Assembly: GCA_000499405.2 (NCBI GenBank)
Contig: HG738138.1
Coordinates: 21,834,824-21,898,823, forward strand
Direction of reading: 5' to 3'
DNA: 64,000 nucleotides
DNA from: Onchocerca volvulus
Taxonomy: Eukaryota > Nematoda > Chromadorea > Rhabditida > Onchocercidae
Below the pieces are notes generated by a model, which was not told where the DNA came from, ran no database searches, and was given only the letters and a program-made list of their open reading frames with translations. How positions within the stretch are numbered: position 1 is the first letter of the stretch; the number at the start of each line of letters is the position of its first letter. Position numbers and translations under genes: made by a program. Of this stretch, positions 49,001-61,100 are shown piece by piece.

Positions 49001-49773
49001 TCCGAACTTTAGCTGGCTCTCGCTTAGCAGATTTTGAAAGCTGGAGTTACGATGAAAAATAAAAAAAATTGAAGCGAGGAATTCCTTTCATCTTTTTGTT
49101 TAAGTGGATGATAATCAGTCGAGATTACGTCAAAAAAAAAAAAAAAATAGAAACCGGGTAAATAACCATACTTTCTTCACTCAAATTCCAGAAAAAAAAA
49201 TGCTGTCATGATACAAACAGAACTAGGAATATAGTATTTTTTAAATTCGATTTAAAAAGTAGTTAATTTTCAAATTCGTGTACTTCAAAGCCATGAGAAA
49301 ATATACAGATGCAATAATCATTTTCCTTACATTCCTAAACAGAAATAAATGAGTAATTCTCTTCAATCTTCCAGCATTATTCAATCTGTGCAGGTCAGTC
49401 AGCGATTTCGGATAAAATATCGCAAACAAAAACCTGAAATTTATGCAAGAACCTCACAAGTATTCCACAGCACTAATGTTATGATCACGGAAAAGTGATT
49501 TCTTCTTATGATTGACTATTTTTATGTACGAAATTTGTAAAAATTTTCAACTTCTAATGATTTTAAGCTTCAAAAAGAACCACATAAAGGTTTGGACATA
49601 TATTAGACTTCGTAAAAATTGTTTTTTATGAATCGTAAAATAAATATGCAGATTTCTGGGTAAAATATGCAAAATGAGTGAGCATACCTGCTACTTGTTG
49701 AAAATGATGGCGATAGTTTCCGGAGACTACATCGTGTGCAAAACAAACGACGCGAAATGCATGCAATATTCAT
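45054..49773 (-). CDS. abcb10: Mitochondrial half ABC transporter, ABCB10/HAF type
   Basis: Complete 15-exon gene, 679 aa (human ABCB10 is 738). Exons, 5' to 3': 49773-49688, 49433-49331, 49040-48935, 48762-48514, 48105-47903, 47664-47530, 47292-47146, 47049-46968, 46857-46708, 46562-46385, 46272-46173, 46012-45932, 45865-45719, 45518-45391, 45198-45054. All phases match. Exon 1 encodes an Arg/Ser-rich, acid-free N-terminus ([20 protein letters not shown]), a likely mitochondrial presequence. The membrane domain spans about 100-400 and holds [39 protein letters not shown] and [18 protein letters not shown], typical of ABCB10. The nucleotide-binding domain (~430-670) is intact: Walker [11 protein letters not shown]-loop VAQEPILF, signature [15 protein letters not shown], Walker [13 protein letters not shown]-loop IIAHRLST. 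It should work as a homodimer in the inner membrane. In C. elegans the related HAF-1 exports peptides and aids mitochondrial stress signalling. Which HAF paralogue this is cannot be settled by eye. Confidence 0.92.
46036..46086. repeat. 51-base A homopolymer in an intron
   Basis: An uninterrupted run of A (T on the transporter's coding strand) in the intron between the exon ending the Q-loop GTVAQ and the exon starting EPILF. On the coding strand it is a poly-T run close upstream of the 46012 acceptor. It could act as an extreme polypyrimidine tract, or its length may be an assembly or sequencing artefact. Confidence 0.9.
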
Positions 49774-50846
49774 CAGCTCAATTCTTCTTCTGAAGCTCTC
49801 TTTCTCTGTTTCTTTTTTGGAAACAATTCTAAAACTACGTAAATTATAAATGAAGAGAAAAAATCCAAATTAATATATCCTACGTAAGATTGGTAGGAAC
49901 AATGGATTGCAAAGGCTGAAGCAACTGCGTTTTATCACCGTCTTATCACGTTTTATCACATTAATTAGTACTGAAAATGGATTTAAACTTATACAAAAAA
50001 TGAATTTATTAAAGGTAAAGCAGAATTTCAAGCGAAATTATCAAAGCGAAACAAAAGCAAGAAGGCTATGCTGAGGTGAAGGTTTAATTTTAGAATAAAA
50101 TGCCTTTCATATTGAATCAATCACAATCCGAATGCTACTTATAGATGGTATTTCTGAAACCGGCTCACCAACAGGATCAGGAATTCTGGAAGAAGAAAAC
50201 AGTTTTCCATCTATTGCCGCCACATCATAAACTCAGCAACATAACCTGCACCTTACTTAACTGAAAACAATCAATGATCAACAAAGCCATTATTTTGTCA
50301 CAAGCCAAGTTATGATATTTGTGAGTATCTTTATGCTACTCTGCCGCGGTAGGAATGAAAACTAGCGTCTCTCATTCATTAAATTATTGATAAAATTCAA
50401 TTTCCTAAAACCTGAAGAGAAATATCCTCCATATGCGCTAGTACTGGTTGTTGATCATGTTTGTTTTCGTGATATAGGATTCCTTTTGTACGAACTTTCA
50501 TTTTATTTCATGTATTTTCTCACGAATTAGGAGAAAAACAAGTAGGTTTAAATTGGACTTAATCATTTCATTACATAAAGGTGCCAAAAGGAGTGTAAAA
50601 ACGTAGCGCATTGATTTGAAATTGCTCCTTTAATCGAAATGACAGTGCGCTCTACTAAACTAAATATCCCATATAGCTTTAAAATAGGTCAGTGATGTAT
50701 GAGTTGTAGTAGTGTCAGGCGCGCTTCATGTTTAAGGAACACTCTGTCTATAATATTTCAGGTCATCAAAACAATTTGTTATTTTAATCCTTCTTGACAG
50801 TGCTACTTCTCCGAGCTACTTATCCCAAGAATAAAAAAAGATAGTA
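49774..50846. promoter_or_regulatory. Divergent intergenic region (transporter / zinc finger)
   Basis: The two start codons are 1,073 bp apart on opposite strands, so both promoters lie here or are shared. On the minus strand a splice acceptor (GCTTCAG) stands 15-20 bases before the transporter's ATG. On the plus strand CTTCTTGACAG stands near 50800, before the zinc-finger ATG. Both fit spliced-leader addition. A short open frame at 50132-50230 (33 codons, MLLIDGISETGSPTGSGILE onward) has coding-like composition but no homology I know. No specific promoter box was recognised. Confidence 0.5.
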
Positions 50847-52946
50847 ATGATGCCATTTGTGGCAACTTCATCATCAGTACAACGAGCAAAAGTACCTGTA
50901 TTTGCTGATAAGAATTACAAAGTATCATTTCGTGATTTAATAATTTATTCAAAATTTAATGCCATGCTAGGAATAGCATTGATTTCTTTGGTGAAGAGAG
51001 GGAAGAGCAAAGGGAAGTAATGAAATTAGCTAGAGTTCATAATAGTAGCGTTAAGATTTGCTGCGACTAATGACTAAATTTGGAACTTCTGATGTTAACA
51101 CTGATTGTGATACTATCCCATATTTAAAGACTTAAAAATTCGAAAATGTTAATTTTTTTTCAAAGATTTAAAGAAACTCTATTTAAAGATTTTTTCGAAG
51201 CAGGGTAAAACGAAGTATAGAAATTAATTAGAAGACTGGAAATTGTTGAAGCAATGAAATTGTTAATCATTTCCTTCAGATTTATAATCGCGATCCTCTT
51301 ATATTCAAGATGAGATGGACTTGTGAGCTGTGTGGCAAAAAGCTCTCATCGAAACGTTCCTATGACGAGCATTTTAATGTACATACCAATTTACGACCAT
51401 TCGCTTGCAAACACTGTGGATATGCTGCTGGTAATATACATTTCCAGCAATAGCGTAAAAGATAAAAGCTGAGAAGAATTGAATCAGTACTAAAGCATTT
51501 CTCAAAAAATAAAAAAAGTAAAAAGAAAATAAATGCATTTATGTGAGATACATCACCATAATATTAGTGATGTTGGAAACTAATTTAATGTACGAAATTT
51601 GGGGTTGAATAGAGCAGTTACGATGATAAGTCTTCATTCGTCTTTTTTATTAGATGAGAACTAAAAAATTTAAGAAAAGATTGAGAACTAAAACACATAC
51701 AAATCGAACTTGTGAACTTTTAATTCTTTAGGATAAGATTTCATATTCGTTTACCATAAAAGCACTACCCGAAAATGCAAATTTGTTTTACATTTATTTG
51801 CTTTATCCAATTTTTCATGACTGTATGATGCCTTGAAACATTTGGTCTATAATTTTTGATTTCAGCTAGCCAAATGACTTTAAGACGACATACTTTGCGA
51901 AATCACATTCCACGTCAAGCATGGGGCTACCAATGTCCATATTGTAATGAAATGTATATGGAACCTGCAAGTTATCAACAACACATAGGGTTAATTTTAA
52001 ATATTCGTTATTTGCTTTTTAATTTCTGTATATTACTAAGTTTGTAATAAGTTTTTGATCTTTGAATTAATATGTTTCTTTGAATAATAAATAATCTTTT
52101 CTATTCCAGATCACACCATTTTGGGCTTTCAGCAACATTTGGTTGTCCATTGCGGAGATGTACGTTTACAACTTGCTCATCGGCTTTCTTTCGTGATCAT
52201 CTAGAAAAACACACTAATTTGTCATCGGATGTTCATGAAGAAGCCAATCATAGACTGTTTAGATTCGCTGTGGATGATAAATTCGGTTAATTTTTAAGGA
52301 TTTTGTACTCACTGTAGAGAAAAGATGTATGCAAGCTTTAGACAATGGGAACTGTTCATACAAATGATGTATTTTTTCCTTTTTTTTTTCGGCTCTTATT
52401 TTTCAAATATTAAAATTTGAGGAGTTGGTTATGGCCGAAGATCGATTGATATCCGGCGAATGGAGGTATTACAAAGATTGGATCCGTTGAAAAATGATAA
52501 AGAATACATGAAAACTCCACTCAAAATACAAGAGGTTGTGTTTCACCTTAGAAACTACAAGTAATTATCAAGTCCATTTGAAGACTTTTATAAAAAGATG
52601 AGCTTGTTTTTTTTAATATATAACACACTCTTCCGATTAATTTCGAGTGGTGCCACTTCCAAAAAAAAATTGAGCTGTTTTTCTTTAATTCTGCTTAAAA
52701 AATGAGTTTTCTAGTACTACATAAAATGATTTGAAAAAATTACGCTTACTATTTCAGGTCAGAAAAAGTGATGAAATAAAAGGAAGTGAAATAAAGTCAC
52801 ATGATATAATCAAAGGAACTCATCATTCGTTATTTGAACCAGGAGAACTTGATTTTCTGAATGATGATATTAATCTTCCTGAAGTTGTCGTCAACAATTT
52901 TGTCGACTGCCTTCAAGAAGGCATGATTGAACCTGAACTTGATTGA
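50847..52946 (+). CDS. C2H2 zinc-finger protein, four fingers
   Basis: Six exons, 275 aa: 50847-50921, 51280-51430, 51866-51989, 52110-52285, 52422-52534, 52758-52946. All junctions keep phase. Fingers: CELC-x12-H-x3-H (KKLSSKRSYDEHFNVH), CKHC-x12-H-x4-H, CPYC-x12-H-x3-H and C-x4-C-x12-H-x3-H (CPLRRCTFTTCSSAFFRDH). The first linker, TNLRPFA, is a variant of TGEKPFA. After the fingers comes a basic, helical part (GRRSIDIRRMEVLQRLDPLK) and an acidic C-terminus (GELDFLNDDINLPEVVVNNF, ending EPELD) that could be a transactivation or interaction region. It is probably a nuclear nucleic-acid-binding protein. I do not recognise an orthologue. The first exon (MMPFVATSSSVQRAKVPVFA onward) is inferred from phase and position only; an alternative start is the methionine at MRWTCELC in exon 2. 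Confidence 0.75.
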
Positions 52947-54902
52947 AGTATATTTTAAACAGCATACAATATTTGAAGACTGCTTAGTCGTCTTCTGATA
53001 TTATCCTCCATATTTTGTTTCATGGAATTAAACGTTTTTTAGAAAGCTAAAGAAATGTTTTATTATATACGGCCGCATTTCAATAGCACTGAAATTACTG
53101 TGTTGCGGAAAATACTATGTCAACTAATTTATGTTTTGGATTTTTTTTTCATTTTTTGAAAACTATTTTTGGTGTTTTTATTTTATATTTTTCTAGTTTG
53201 GTATTTTATATTACCAACTATTGAGCATTACGTTTCAACTTGTTTCGGAATTATAAAAGGAAAATTCGATGTAAATGAATTTAAATATTGGGACTAATTT
53301 GAAATTTATTAAAGATTAGGAATTTCGATGGTACACGAGATATGTTTTCCTTGTTTTTTTTAAGTCACTCAGTAGCATCAACTTTTTTCTATAATATAAA
53401 GAGGGCTTTTTTTTGTCTCATTATGTTTTCTGGAAGCTTTTAAGTTCATGAGTCGTAATGTAATCTATAATGTTTTGACAAAAAGCAACTGATGCAAGTA
53501 ATGTTATCCTCATTAATTTGTTAATTATTTGATTTTTTTCAATCGCTAAGAATGCCCAATATTATAGGAACTTAAACATTTCTGTCTCACCACTACAGGA
53601 TTTGTCATGCTTCATCTCTGGAAAATAAAGTCCCACAATTGTGCCTGAGAGAATCTTAGAAATGCTTTTGTTATGTTTCTTAATTTATTATAGAAAATCA
53701 TTCCATATATTCCTCGATTTTTATGTGCCACTTGATGTATATTATAATATTTGGCTCCATAACATCCGACTTAGTACTTTGGCTTTTTTTGTTCATTAGA
53801 AGTGGTATTCGATAACCTGTTTAAATATGGAATGGAAGTTTTTTTTGGTTTTTGTAACATTTCCGAGAAACATTCTTAAAGTAATCAGATAAAGAAAAGT
53901 GCAATGAAAAGCTGAAAATATATTTTAGCTGAGCTCGGCGATAATATTTTTGGAAATCGTCTCTATTGTTCCGTTCAGAATGATGTATTTTCTGGAAATG
54001 GAATATTGTTAGGGGGAGAATTATTCTTAACTTTCGAAAAGATAAAATAATTAACTCTTCTGTACTTTCGCGTTGTCTTGAGCGACTCTTCAGTCACTTC
54101 CAATTCAGACAGTATTTTTTTCGGACGGTATATCGTGGAAAGGAATTAAAAGTTGAGAAGTGGTTCTGTTCTTACTCAAAAATCAATTGGGATAACATTT
54201 TCGTTTCGTCCGTGGTCACAATGAGATTCGCTGTGTGCTCGGGAAGTTTAGTTTCATTCGGGGATGTAAAGTAATTGTAAGATGAATTCGAGGCAAGGAT
54301 TATGTTTTCTGATTAGTTTTGTGGTGTCTCTGGTCATTCAGGTGCGATCTCGAAATAAGCAGTGGGGTTTATTCTCCAAGTTTCAAACTAGTGACCGGAA
54401 TATTTGGGCTGTCTGCTATTTTTCCGGTTTTATCGATGAAACAATAAAACTTTAAAGACCAGCTTTTTCCGGAAGATGAAGTAGTAATACTTCCTAAATA
54501 AGCAAAATAATATCGAAATCACTAGTATTAAGTTCAAAAAATATATGTTATAAGTGTGCAACATTGTGAATGACTTGAAATTTAAATAAAACGAATTTTT
54601 TGCAAAGGTAAACACCAAGAAGTACTTGACCGGGTGAAAATATACATAGCTATGGGCCTTCTCTTGAAAGCGAAAGAGTAAACTCGTACGTGGAAACAGT
54701 TCTTTACGTGTATCTTTACGTATATCATGGAGGAGGAAAGTGAGAACGAGAAAAGGCGAAGGGTGTTCTTTAACTTTCCAACAGAATAACAACAGTTTAA
54801 AAATTGACCATCCAAGTATTCCAGATTGAGTTCATGTGATGCGATATTTAAGAAAACATTTTTTCCTCGTCACTATCTTTTTTCCTGTTGCATGATCAGT
54901 CA
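52947..54902. other. Intergenic region upstream of PAR-4
   Basis: Nearly 2 kb with 3' UTR of the zinc-finger gene on the left and presumably the par-4 promoter on the right. The segment 54060-54380 is less AT-rich than its surroundings and may be regulatory. A pyrimidine-rich stretch (TTTTTTCCTGTTGCATGATC then AG) ends three bases before the par-4 ATG, a possible trans-splice acceptor. Minus-strand open frames at 54430-54815 overlap each other in different frames, are AT-biased and look spurious. Confidence 0.5.
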
Positions 54903-57900
54903 ATGAGTTCGGAAGTGAGTACGCCGATGTCAGTGGAATCCAGTAATTCTCGGTGGCGAAGAGTGGTTAGTTTTCACATTTTAAATTACCCATTTTCCCT
55001 ATTTTTTTTGGAAATCTCCTAAATTGGGAAAATTGGTTTTAAAGTGGATAAAAAATATAAATAGATCTGGTCGATCGATTTGGACCACCTGGATCTCTTG
55101 GTTTTGCTTTTTGTCGCTGATGAACATTTATGTATCCTCTTTGTAACGGTCTCTCTATTATCTGGATCGAAAGGACATTTGTTGGGGGATTTGGCCAATA
55201 TTTGTTGGTAGAAACTATGGAAGCGGAAGAGTTAAGAAAAGAAGAATATGATAACAACTTGGATGAAAGAGAATATACTAAGTATTGTTCGCTCTAAAAA
55301 TTAATTAACATCACATCTTTTTGTCTCAATGAATAATAAGTACAGAACAGTTCTAGTTTTATTTAATCGTAATTCAGTTTTTTTGTTGGGTAAATGCTAA
55401 ATTACAACAAGATAAGTAAATCCTTTCCATTTAATATTGCAACAGGATTGCAGAGCATGACGATAGGAGGTGACGATTGTGACGATGAAATTGAGGTGAA
55501 CGATCTCAGAGAAAGTTTACGAGCATGGAGCTCATTAGCTAGCCCATCCTCCAGTGCAGTTGACCAACCAGTGGTACGTCGATAGGCGATTTTTTTTTTT
55601 TAGTGATTTCAAAATTTGCAAAAAATTTAAGAAATTGAAAGTTTTGAAATAAGTGGTGATTTTATAATTGAATTTTGGAAATTAGATTTTATTGGAAATG
55701 AAATTCAGAAGTGAATATTTCAAATATAAAATCATTATTCACGTACATATTGAAGATTGAATTTTCGCCGGATTGTGATTCTGACTTCGATGCAGTGCTC
55801 AACAGTGTCTTTGCAGATAAAAATCGCTTGTTTCAACCACTTTCGGATAATACAGTAAGTAGAAGTTATAAAAATATATATCTCCTCTTGCACATTTGCT
55901 GATATAGATTAGCGGTTATCACTGTTGCACTGTGATTTTTCCTCTATTATTCATCTCATAATGATAACAAGCATCATTAAGCTAAAAATGATACTTTCCT
56001 GTTCTTCTCCCATTCGAGTTGATTGTTATAAACTATGTCGCATGGCGGAATGTTTTGCAACAAAGCAGTTTAGTCTCAAGCAGTGTTTAATTTTTGTTAT
56101 ATTCAGTATTAATACTTCATTGATCAATATCTGACGTTTTCAGTTTGTTGAAGAAGTATTTATCGAGAAAAAACCGAAAATACTGAATGGTTATCTCTTT
56201 GGAGAAAGAATTGGGGAGGGTTCATACGGGAAAGTGAAAGAAGTACTGGAACACGACACTTTAGTTAGAAGAGCTGTCAAAATTATCAAAGAAGCACGAC
56301 TGAGGAAAATTCCGAACGGTCATGTATGTTTATTCAATATCATTTAAAATATGACTTTGTGATTCTTGAATTGATAAGATTTCTTACAATAATAAAGAGA
56401 ATTATATTTGTTTCAAAAGAAACTTTGCTCTATTTAGGCTAACGTTGAACAAGAATTGAGAATATTAAAGCGAGTACGACATCGCAATGTCATTGCCTTA
56501 CGCGATTTTTTTCGTGTTGATGGCAAACAGAAATTGTATATGATATTGGAATACTGTATTGGTTCCATGCAACAACTTCTAGATGGATCTAAAGAGAAGA
56601 AGTTACCCGAATATCAAGCACAGTATTTCTTCCGACAACTTTGCGATGGCTTAAGTTATCTTCATGCTCATGGTATGTTTGACATTGATCTGATTTAGTA
56701 TTTTCAAGTTAGGATCTAATAATTAAAAGACTTGCAAATCCATTGCACGTTACTCCAAGTAGAACATTCAGGAAAAGTTAAGAAGAGCTTTTCTTAAATG
56801 CCTTTAATATTTTATTTATCTAAATGACAAAATGTCATGGCTTATTTTCAATGGGATTGAGACCTAAAATACGTTTTGAATTGTTGCATTTTAAAATATG
56901 TTACTTAGATTAGAAGTTGCAGCGCTTTCTTTTGACTAAGAACGAATAAATAATCACTCTAATCTCTAGTATTACCTCATCATTTTAAAATAATGTTGCT
57001 ATATAAACAGAAATAATCTAGCATAATTTATGTCCTTGGAAATCAAAGATATTCTTAAATTTTTAACCATTTAACAAAGTAATCTTTTTTGAATGGTTAA
57101 GAAATTAAAAATGGTTTAAAAGGAAATGAAGTAGTTTTTGTTCAGGCATAATTCATAAGGACATTAAACCGGGTAATCTATTAGTCGCTTTGGATGGTAC
57201 TCTCAAAATTAGTGATTTTGGAGTAGCCGAGATGCTTGATATATTTCAAGCAGAAGATTGGTGTACAGTTGTTCAGGGTACTCCGAAATTTCAACCACCT
57301 GAAATTGTTTCGGGCACTTCCGAAAATTACCGGTATAATTTATTTTTTATGTATCCTAAAAGATGTTTTTGGAAATTGTTATTTTCCAAGAATATCTATT
57401 TCTGATATATATCTTTAAGTATTGGACATTTAATATCGAAGAAAAATGTATCTGCTGCTAATATTAACTTTTCAATCTTTTTTCTCGTGCTCTGATGGAT
57501 TTAATCTTATAACTAAATATCCATCATTTTTTCATTTTTAGAGGTCGAAAAGTGGATATTTGGGCTTGTGGTGTAACATTATATAATATGGTGAGTGGTG
57601 AGTATCCATTTGAAGGTGACGTCATTATGCGTCTTTTTGACAATATTGCTAATCAACCCCTACAAATGCCGCAGAGTGTGCAGCTGTCGAAACCGTTGGA
57701 ATATTTGCTCACTGCTATGCTCGATAAAGATCCGGAAAGACGGATGAACATGCATGATATCAGGAGATGCGAATGGTATATGCAAAAAGTGAATATCGTA
57801 TGTTCTTACTTATTTTGATTTAGTATTTCTGGAAACTTTTTTTTTTTTTTTTTTTGAAGAAATTCATTGAAAATAGCTTAACTAAGAATGGATACTTTGA

Positions 57901-58193
57901 TGAGTGAAATTGTGAAATTTGAGAGGTAAGCGTAGTGCATATTGCAGGACGAATTATGTCGTGTTCCGATATCGGCTTGTAACAATGTACCTGCCCATCG
58001 TCCATTGAGCATATATGTACAACTCGATCAGCTTTATGGATCAGCACTTGAAGAAGACGATCGATCACGTTCTTCCGAATATCCTCAAAATATGATTTCC
58101 ACAATGATTATTGAACCATCACTCGAAGATCGACATATTGGTGAACAAGTATCATTCAATGAAACAAAACGAAATCGGAGCATGTTAGTGTAA
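54903..58193 (+). CDS. par-4: LKB1/STK11 Ser/Thr kinase (PAR-4 orthologue)
   Basis: Eight exons, 461 aa: 54903-54965, 55454-55573, 55756-55854, 56144-56323, 56438-56672, 57146-57332, 57542-57797, 57948-58193. Phases agree throughout. Master kinase upstream of AMPK-family kinases, needed for cell polarity; in animals it works with STRAD and MO25. The N-terminus (1-~105) is acidic and Ser-rich ([18 protein letters not shown]). The kinase domain (~111-376) matches LKB1 closely: [102 protein letters not shown]. It has DFG where mammalian LKB1 has DLG. The C-terminus ends KRNRSMLV: a basic-Ser site resembling the C-terminal phosphosite of LKB1, but no cysteine for prenylation. Length is close to human LKB1 (433). 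Confidence in the first two exons is lower because they lack conserved domains. Confidence 0.93.
55039..55260. repeat. GC-richer block in par-4 intron 1, possible repeat
   Basis: Within the first intron, this block is less AT-rich than its flanks and contains TTTGGACCACCTGGATC, TTGGTTTTGC and GAACATTTATGTATCC. These words loosely resemble the right part of the Helitron-like copy at 10697-10780 (GAACATTCACATCC, CCACCTAG, CGCAAAACTTGG), in a different order. The minus strand is open for 72 codons but unrecognised. I treat it as a possible Helitron-derived fragment only. Confidence 0.3.
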
Positions 58194-61100
58194 AAATCCT
58201 ATTTCATTTGTCCGATTTTCCATAAGTGTGCTTTATAAGATAGTTTTGTTGACCTTCCTTCTTTGTTACCAATCTAAAATATGTTTTGGTTAATTTAGAG
58301 AGTAGCTGATGGGAATATCTGAAATGCATCTTTTTAAAAACAGCAGCTATTTCTATTCCCTGCGGAGTCGTCTTTCCCTTCATTTCTGAGTTTTTAACAA
58401 TTGCATTGTTATATGGATTCAGGTAAGTGCTGCTGACGCACTGCATAAATTACGATGTATCAATTTGATTTGAATACAAATTTGAAATGTTCAAATTAAA
58501 ACTGAATTTTATTAGAATATACCCTTACCACTCAAGTTTACCCACTGGATGACTATTATCATGTTTTTTTAATCACTGTTGCCTAATAACGTTTAAATTG
58601 CAGATTATCTATGTGTATGGGTTTATCGCGATCGCCATGATCCACGTAGTATTATGCAGCAATGAAATATATTACTATTTCTTTAAATAGTGTGCGTTTA
58701 TTCTGCTTTTTTTGTATCACATTGTTTGCAATGCGTTATTTGTCTCAGGCTGTTGAGTTAATTATATTTTATACATAAGTATGGATGTATAAGTTTTATT
58801 TGCATAAAATTATCGGCATTTTGAAGAACTTAATGATTTGTGCTGTCGTTTCTGAATTCAAACGAAATTCTGCATTTTTGAAATTTCAGAATTTTACTGA
58901 TTTGAAAATAAGAAAATCACTGGTAATCTAATACATGGATCGTTTTAACGCAGTGATATGACAGCTCGCTTTATGAACCGCTTTCGGAATTGTGCTCGAC
59001 GCTCTTTTTCTCTGAACTGAACAACTTAGTGAAAATAAGGCATCATGTTGCTGAGGAATTCTAGTAATTACGACGCACGAATCCAAAAATAACTGATCTA
59101 TGTCCTTTCGATTCCAGAAATGTAGCAACATTGAAATGCACGAAAGGATTGGAAAAGGAATCAATTTCTGCTGTTTTATTTTCTCTTTTACTATGATGGA
59201 ATAAATGATTAATAGATATTATTGTATAGATTTGTCTTACATGATCTCTCTATGTCTTACATGATCTTATAAACTATTGATATATTTCTGATAACGGACG
59301 CGGTCTTTATTTTTATTCTCTCTTACAGATGAGAAATTTGACCATTCATTTGTTAAATATTCATGGAGCGGTTAATTTCGTTAGTATGATTCTGAACGAC
59401 ATCTCTATCTTTTAAAAATGATGAAAAATTGACATGGTTATGATTTGCATTTTCTGCAATATTTGTGAGATTAACTAAATAGAAAATTTCCGGATGGTGA
59501 TTATTGATTTCTGCCTTGTTTATTTTCTCATCTTCCTTCTACAAAATAAGAATAGGCTTATGGCGATTGTCGATTAGCAGAAGTTTAATCGATTAAAATC
59601 CATCGTATTTGTCCTTACAACCTGCATCTTTCTAGTAGGAGCAACCATCAGATCATTACAAAAATACCTAATGACTGTTCGATTGCTGATGATGAACATG
59701 AATATTAAATTTTCATTGGAGTCTGCATAATACGGTATCATTATGCTTAATATATGTAATGAATCATTACTTTAAATGCAATGGATTTTTTAAAGTTTCC
59801 AAATTCACACTTGTCTTATCTGTCATTTTGTTAGTTGAATTTCAGGATTTTTTTTTTTTGTTCGCTGTACTTCGACTTGTTTTTCTTTGATGACGATTAA
59901 ATCGCCCAATTATCTTTCTTAAACTGTAAATTTTTAACTTTAATGTTTTTAAATATAAAACAAGATGTGAGTCATAATGTTAGTGGTTGCTTGCGCTCTT
60001 GTTAACAAGTCCGTCAAAGTTACTTTCCTTTATTTTATCTTTATTCTGAAATTCATAATCATCTGATACAGGCAAAAAAATAATCTCAATTTTACTGCAG
60101 AATCAAATAGAATGAAGACTAAGTCATCTCAGTGGCCTTGTTGATTCAGTTGTTTGGTTTGTGGTAATCGCTGATTTGTATGTAGTTAAAACTTGTTGAT
60201 TGTTGAAGGACTGTTTCATTGTTTCATTAAGCAAATGATTCTGATGATCGAGGACTTAGCTATGAAGTTTCAAACTCTTTAAATCCAGAAGTTATTTAAC
60301 GGCAAGGTTGGCTTTCTGTATTTATTATGAATTTGTCACGAAATTAAGAGGACTAATGAGCAAAAATTGTTATTAAGGATAGGGCTGAGTTTTATCTTCC
60401 ACAAAAATTGTTGCTTCCCCAAAATTCCCCATCTAAAACTGTTCGATCATCATTATGATGAAAAGAACTTTTGTTGTGATACTGTTGATGGATGACGCGT
60501 GCATGACACTGCGTTAGCATTATGTTTGCTTTATTGATAGATGGCCAGAATGTAGTGACGTCAGAGTCCAGCAACGAATCATGCCTGTAACTGGTATCAG
60601 TAAGTTTAGTAAAGTAAAGCGACAATAGATTTATCAATGTTCAGGTGTAGCTGATTTCCACTGCCGAGTTTTAAACTTTTTGTAATTTATCCAAATAGAG
60701 AGAGAGAGAAAAAAGAATAGAGAGGATATGATAGCAGTCAACAGCAGATATGTTTCTGGTATGTAGTTTTTTATTTTCTCAGTTGCTTATTGTCTTTATT
60801 TAATTATTATTAATTCGTATTTAATTGCTAGTTTTTATTCTCTTCATTTAGTTACTATTAATTCATAAATCGAGCTTGTTTTAAGCTTATGAAACTTTTA
60901 TCCTCATACTTTCGCATTTGGAGATTTTTTTATATCATTGCTGTCTCGAATAAGGCTTATATTCGTCATTGAATGTTTTGCTAGTTGTTGTTTCTGTTTG
61001 AATGAAAAAGTTCATCGATTCTTTGTCCATTTCCTTGCAGATTGTATATTAAGAATTTCAACTCCCATCGTTCCTTTACAACATAATTTGCACCTGTCGA

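Noticed and set aside
54430..54815. Two overlapping minus-strand frames upstream of par-4
   Set aside because: They occupy the same DNA in different frames, have no domains, and sit in a probable promoter region.
58928..60637. Minus-strand frames at 58928-59164 and 60392-60637 as a possible spliced gene
   Set aside because: The DNA is somewhat GC-richer, but I found no matching splice sites linking them and no recognisable family.
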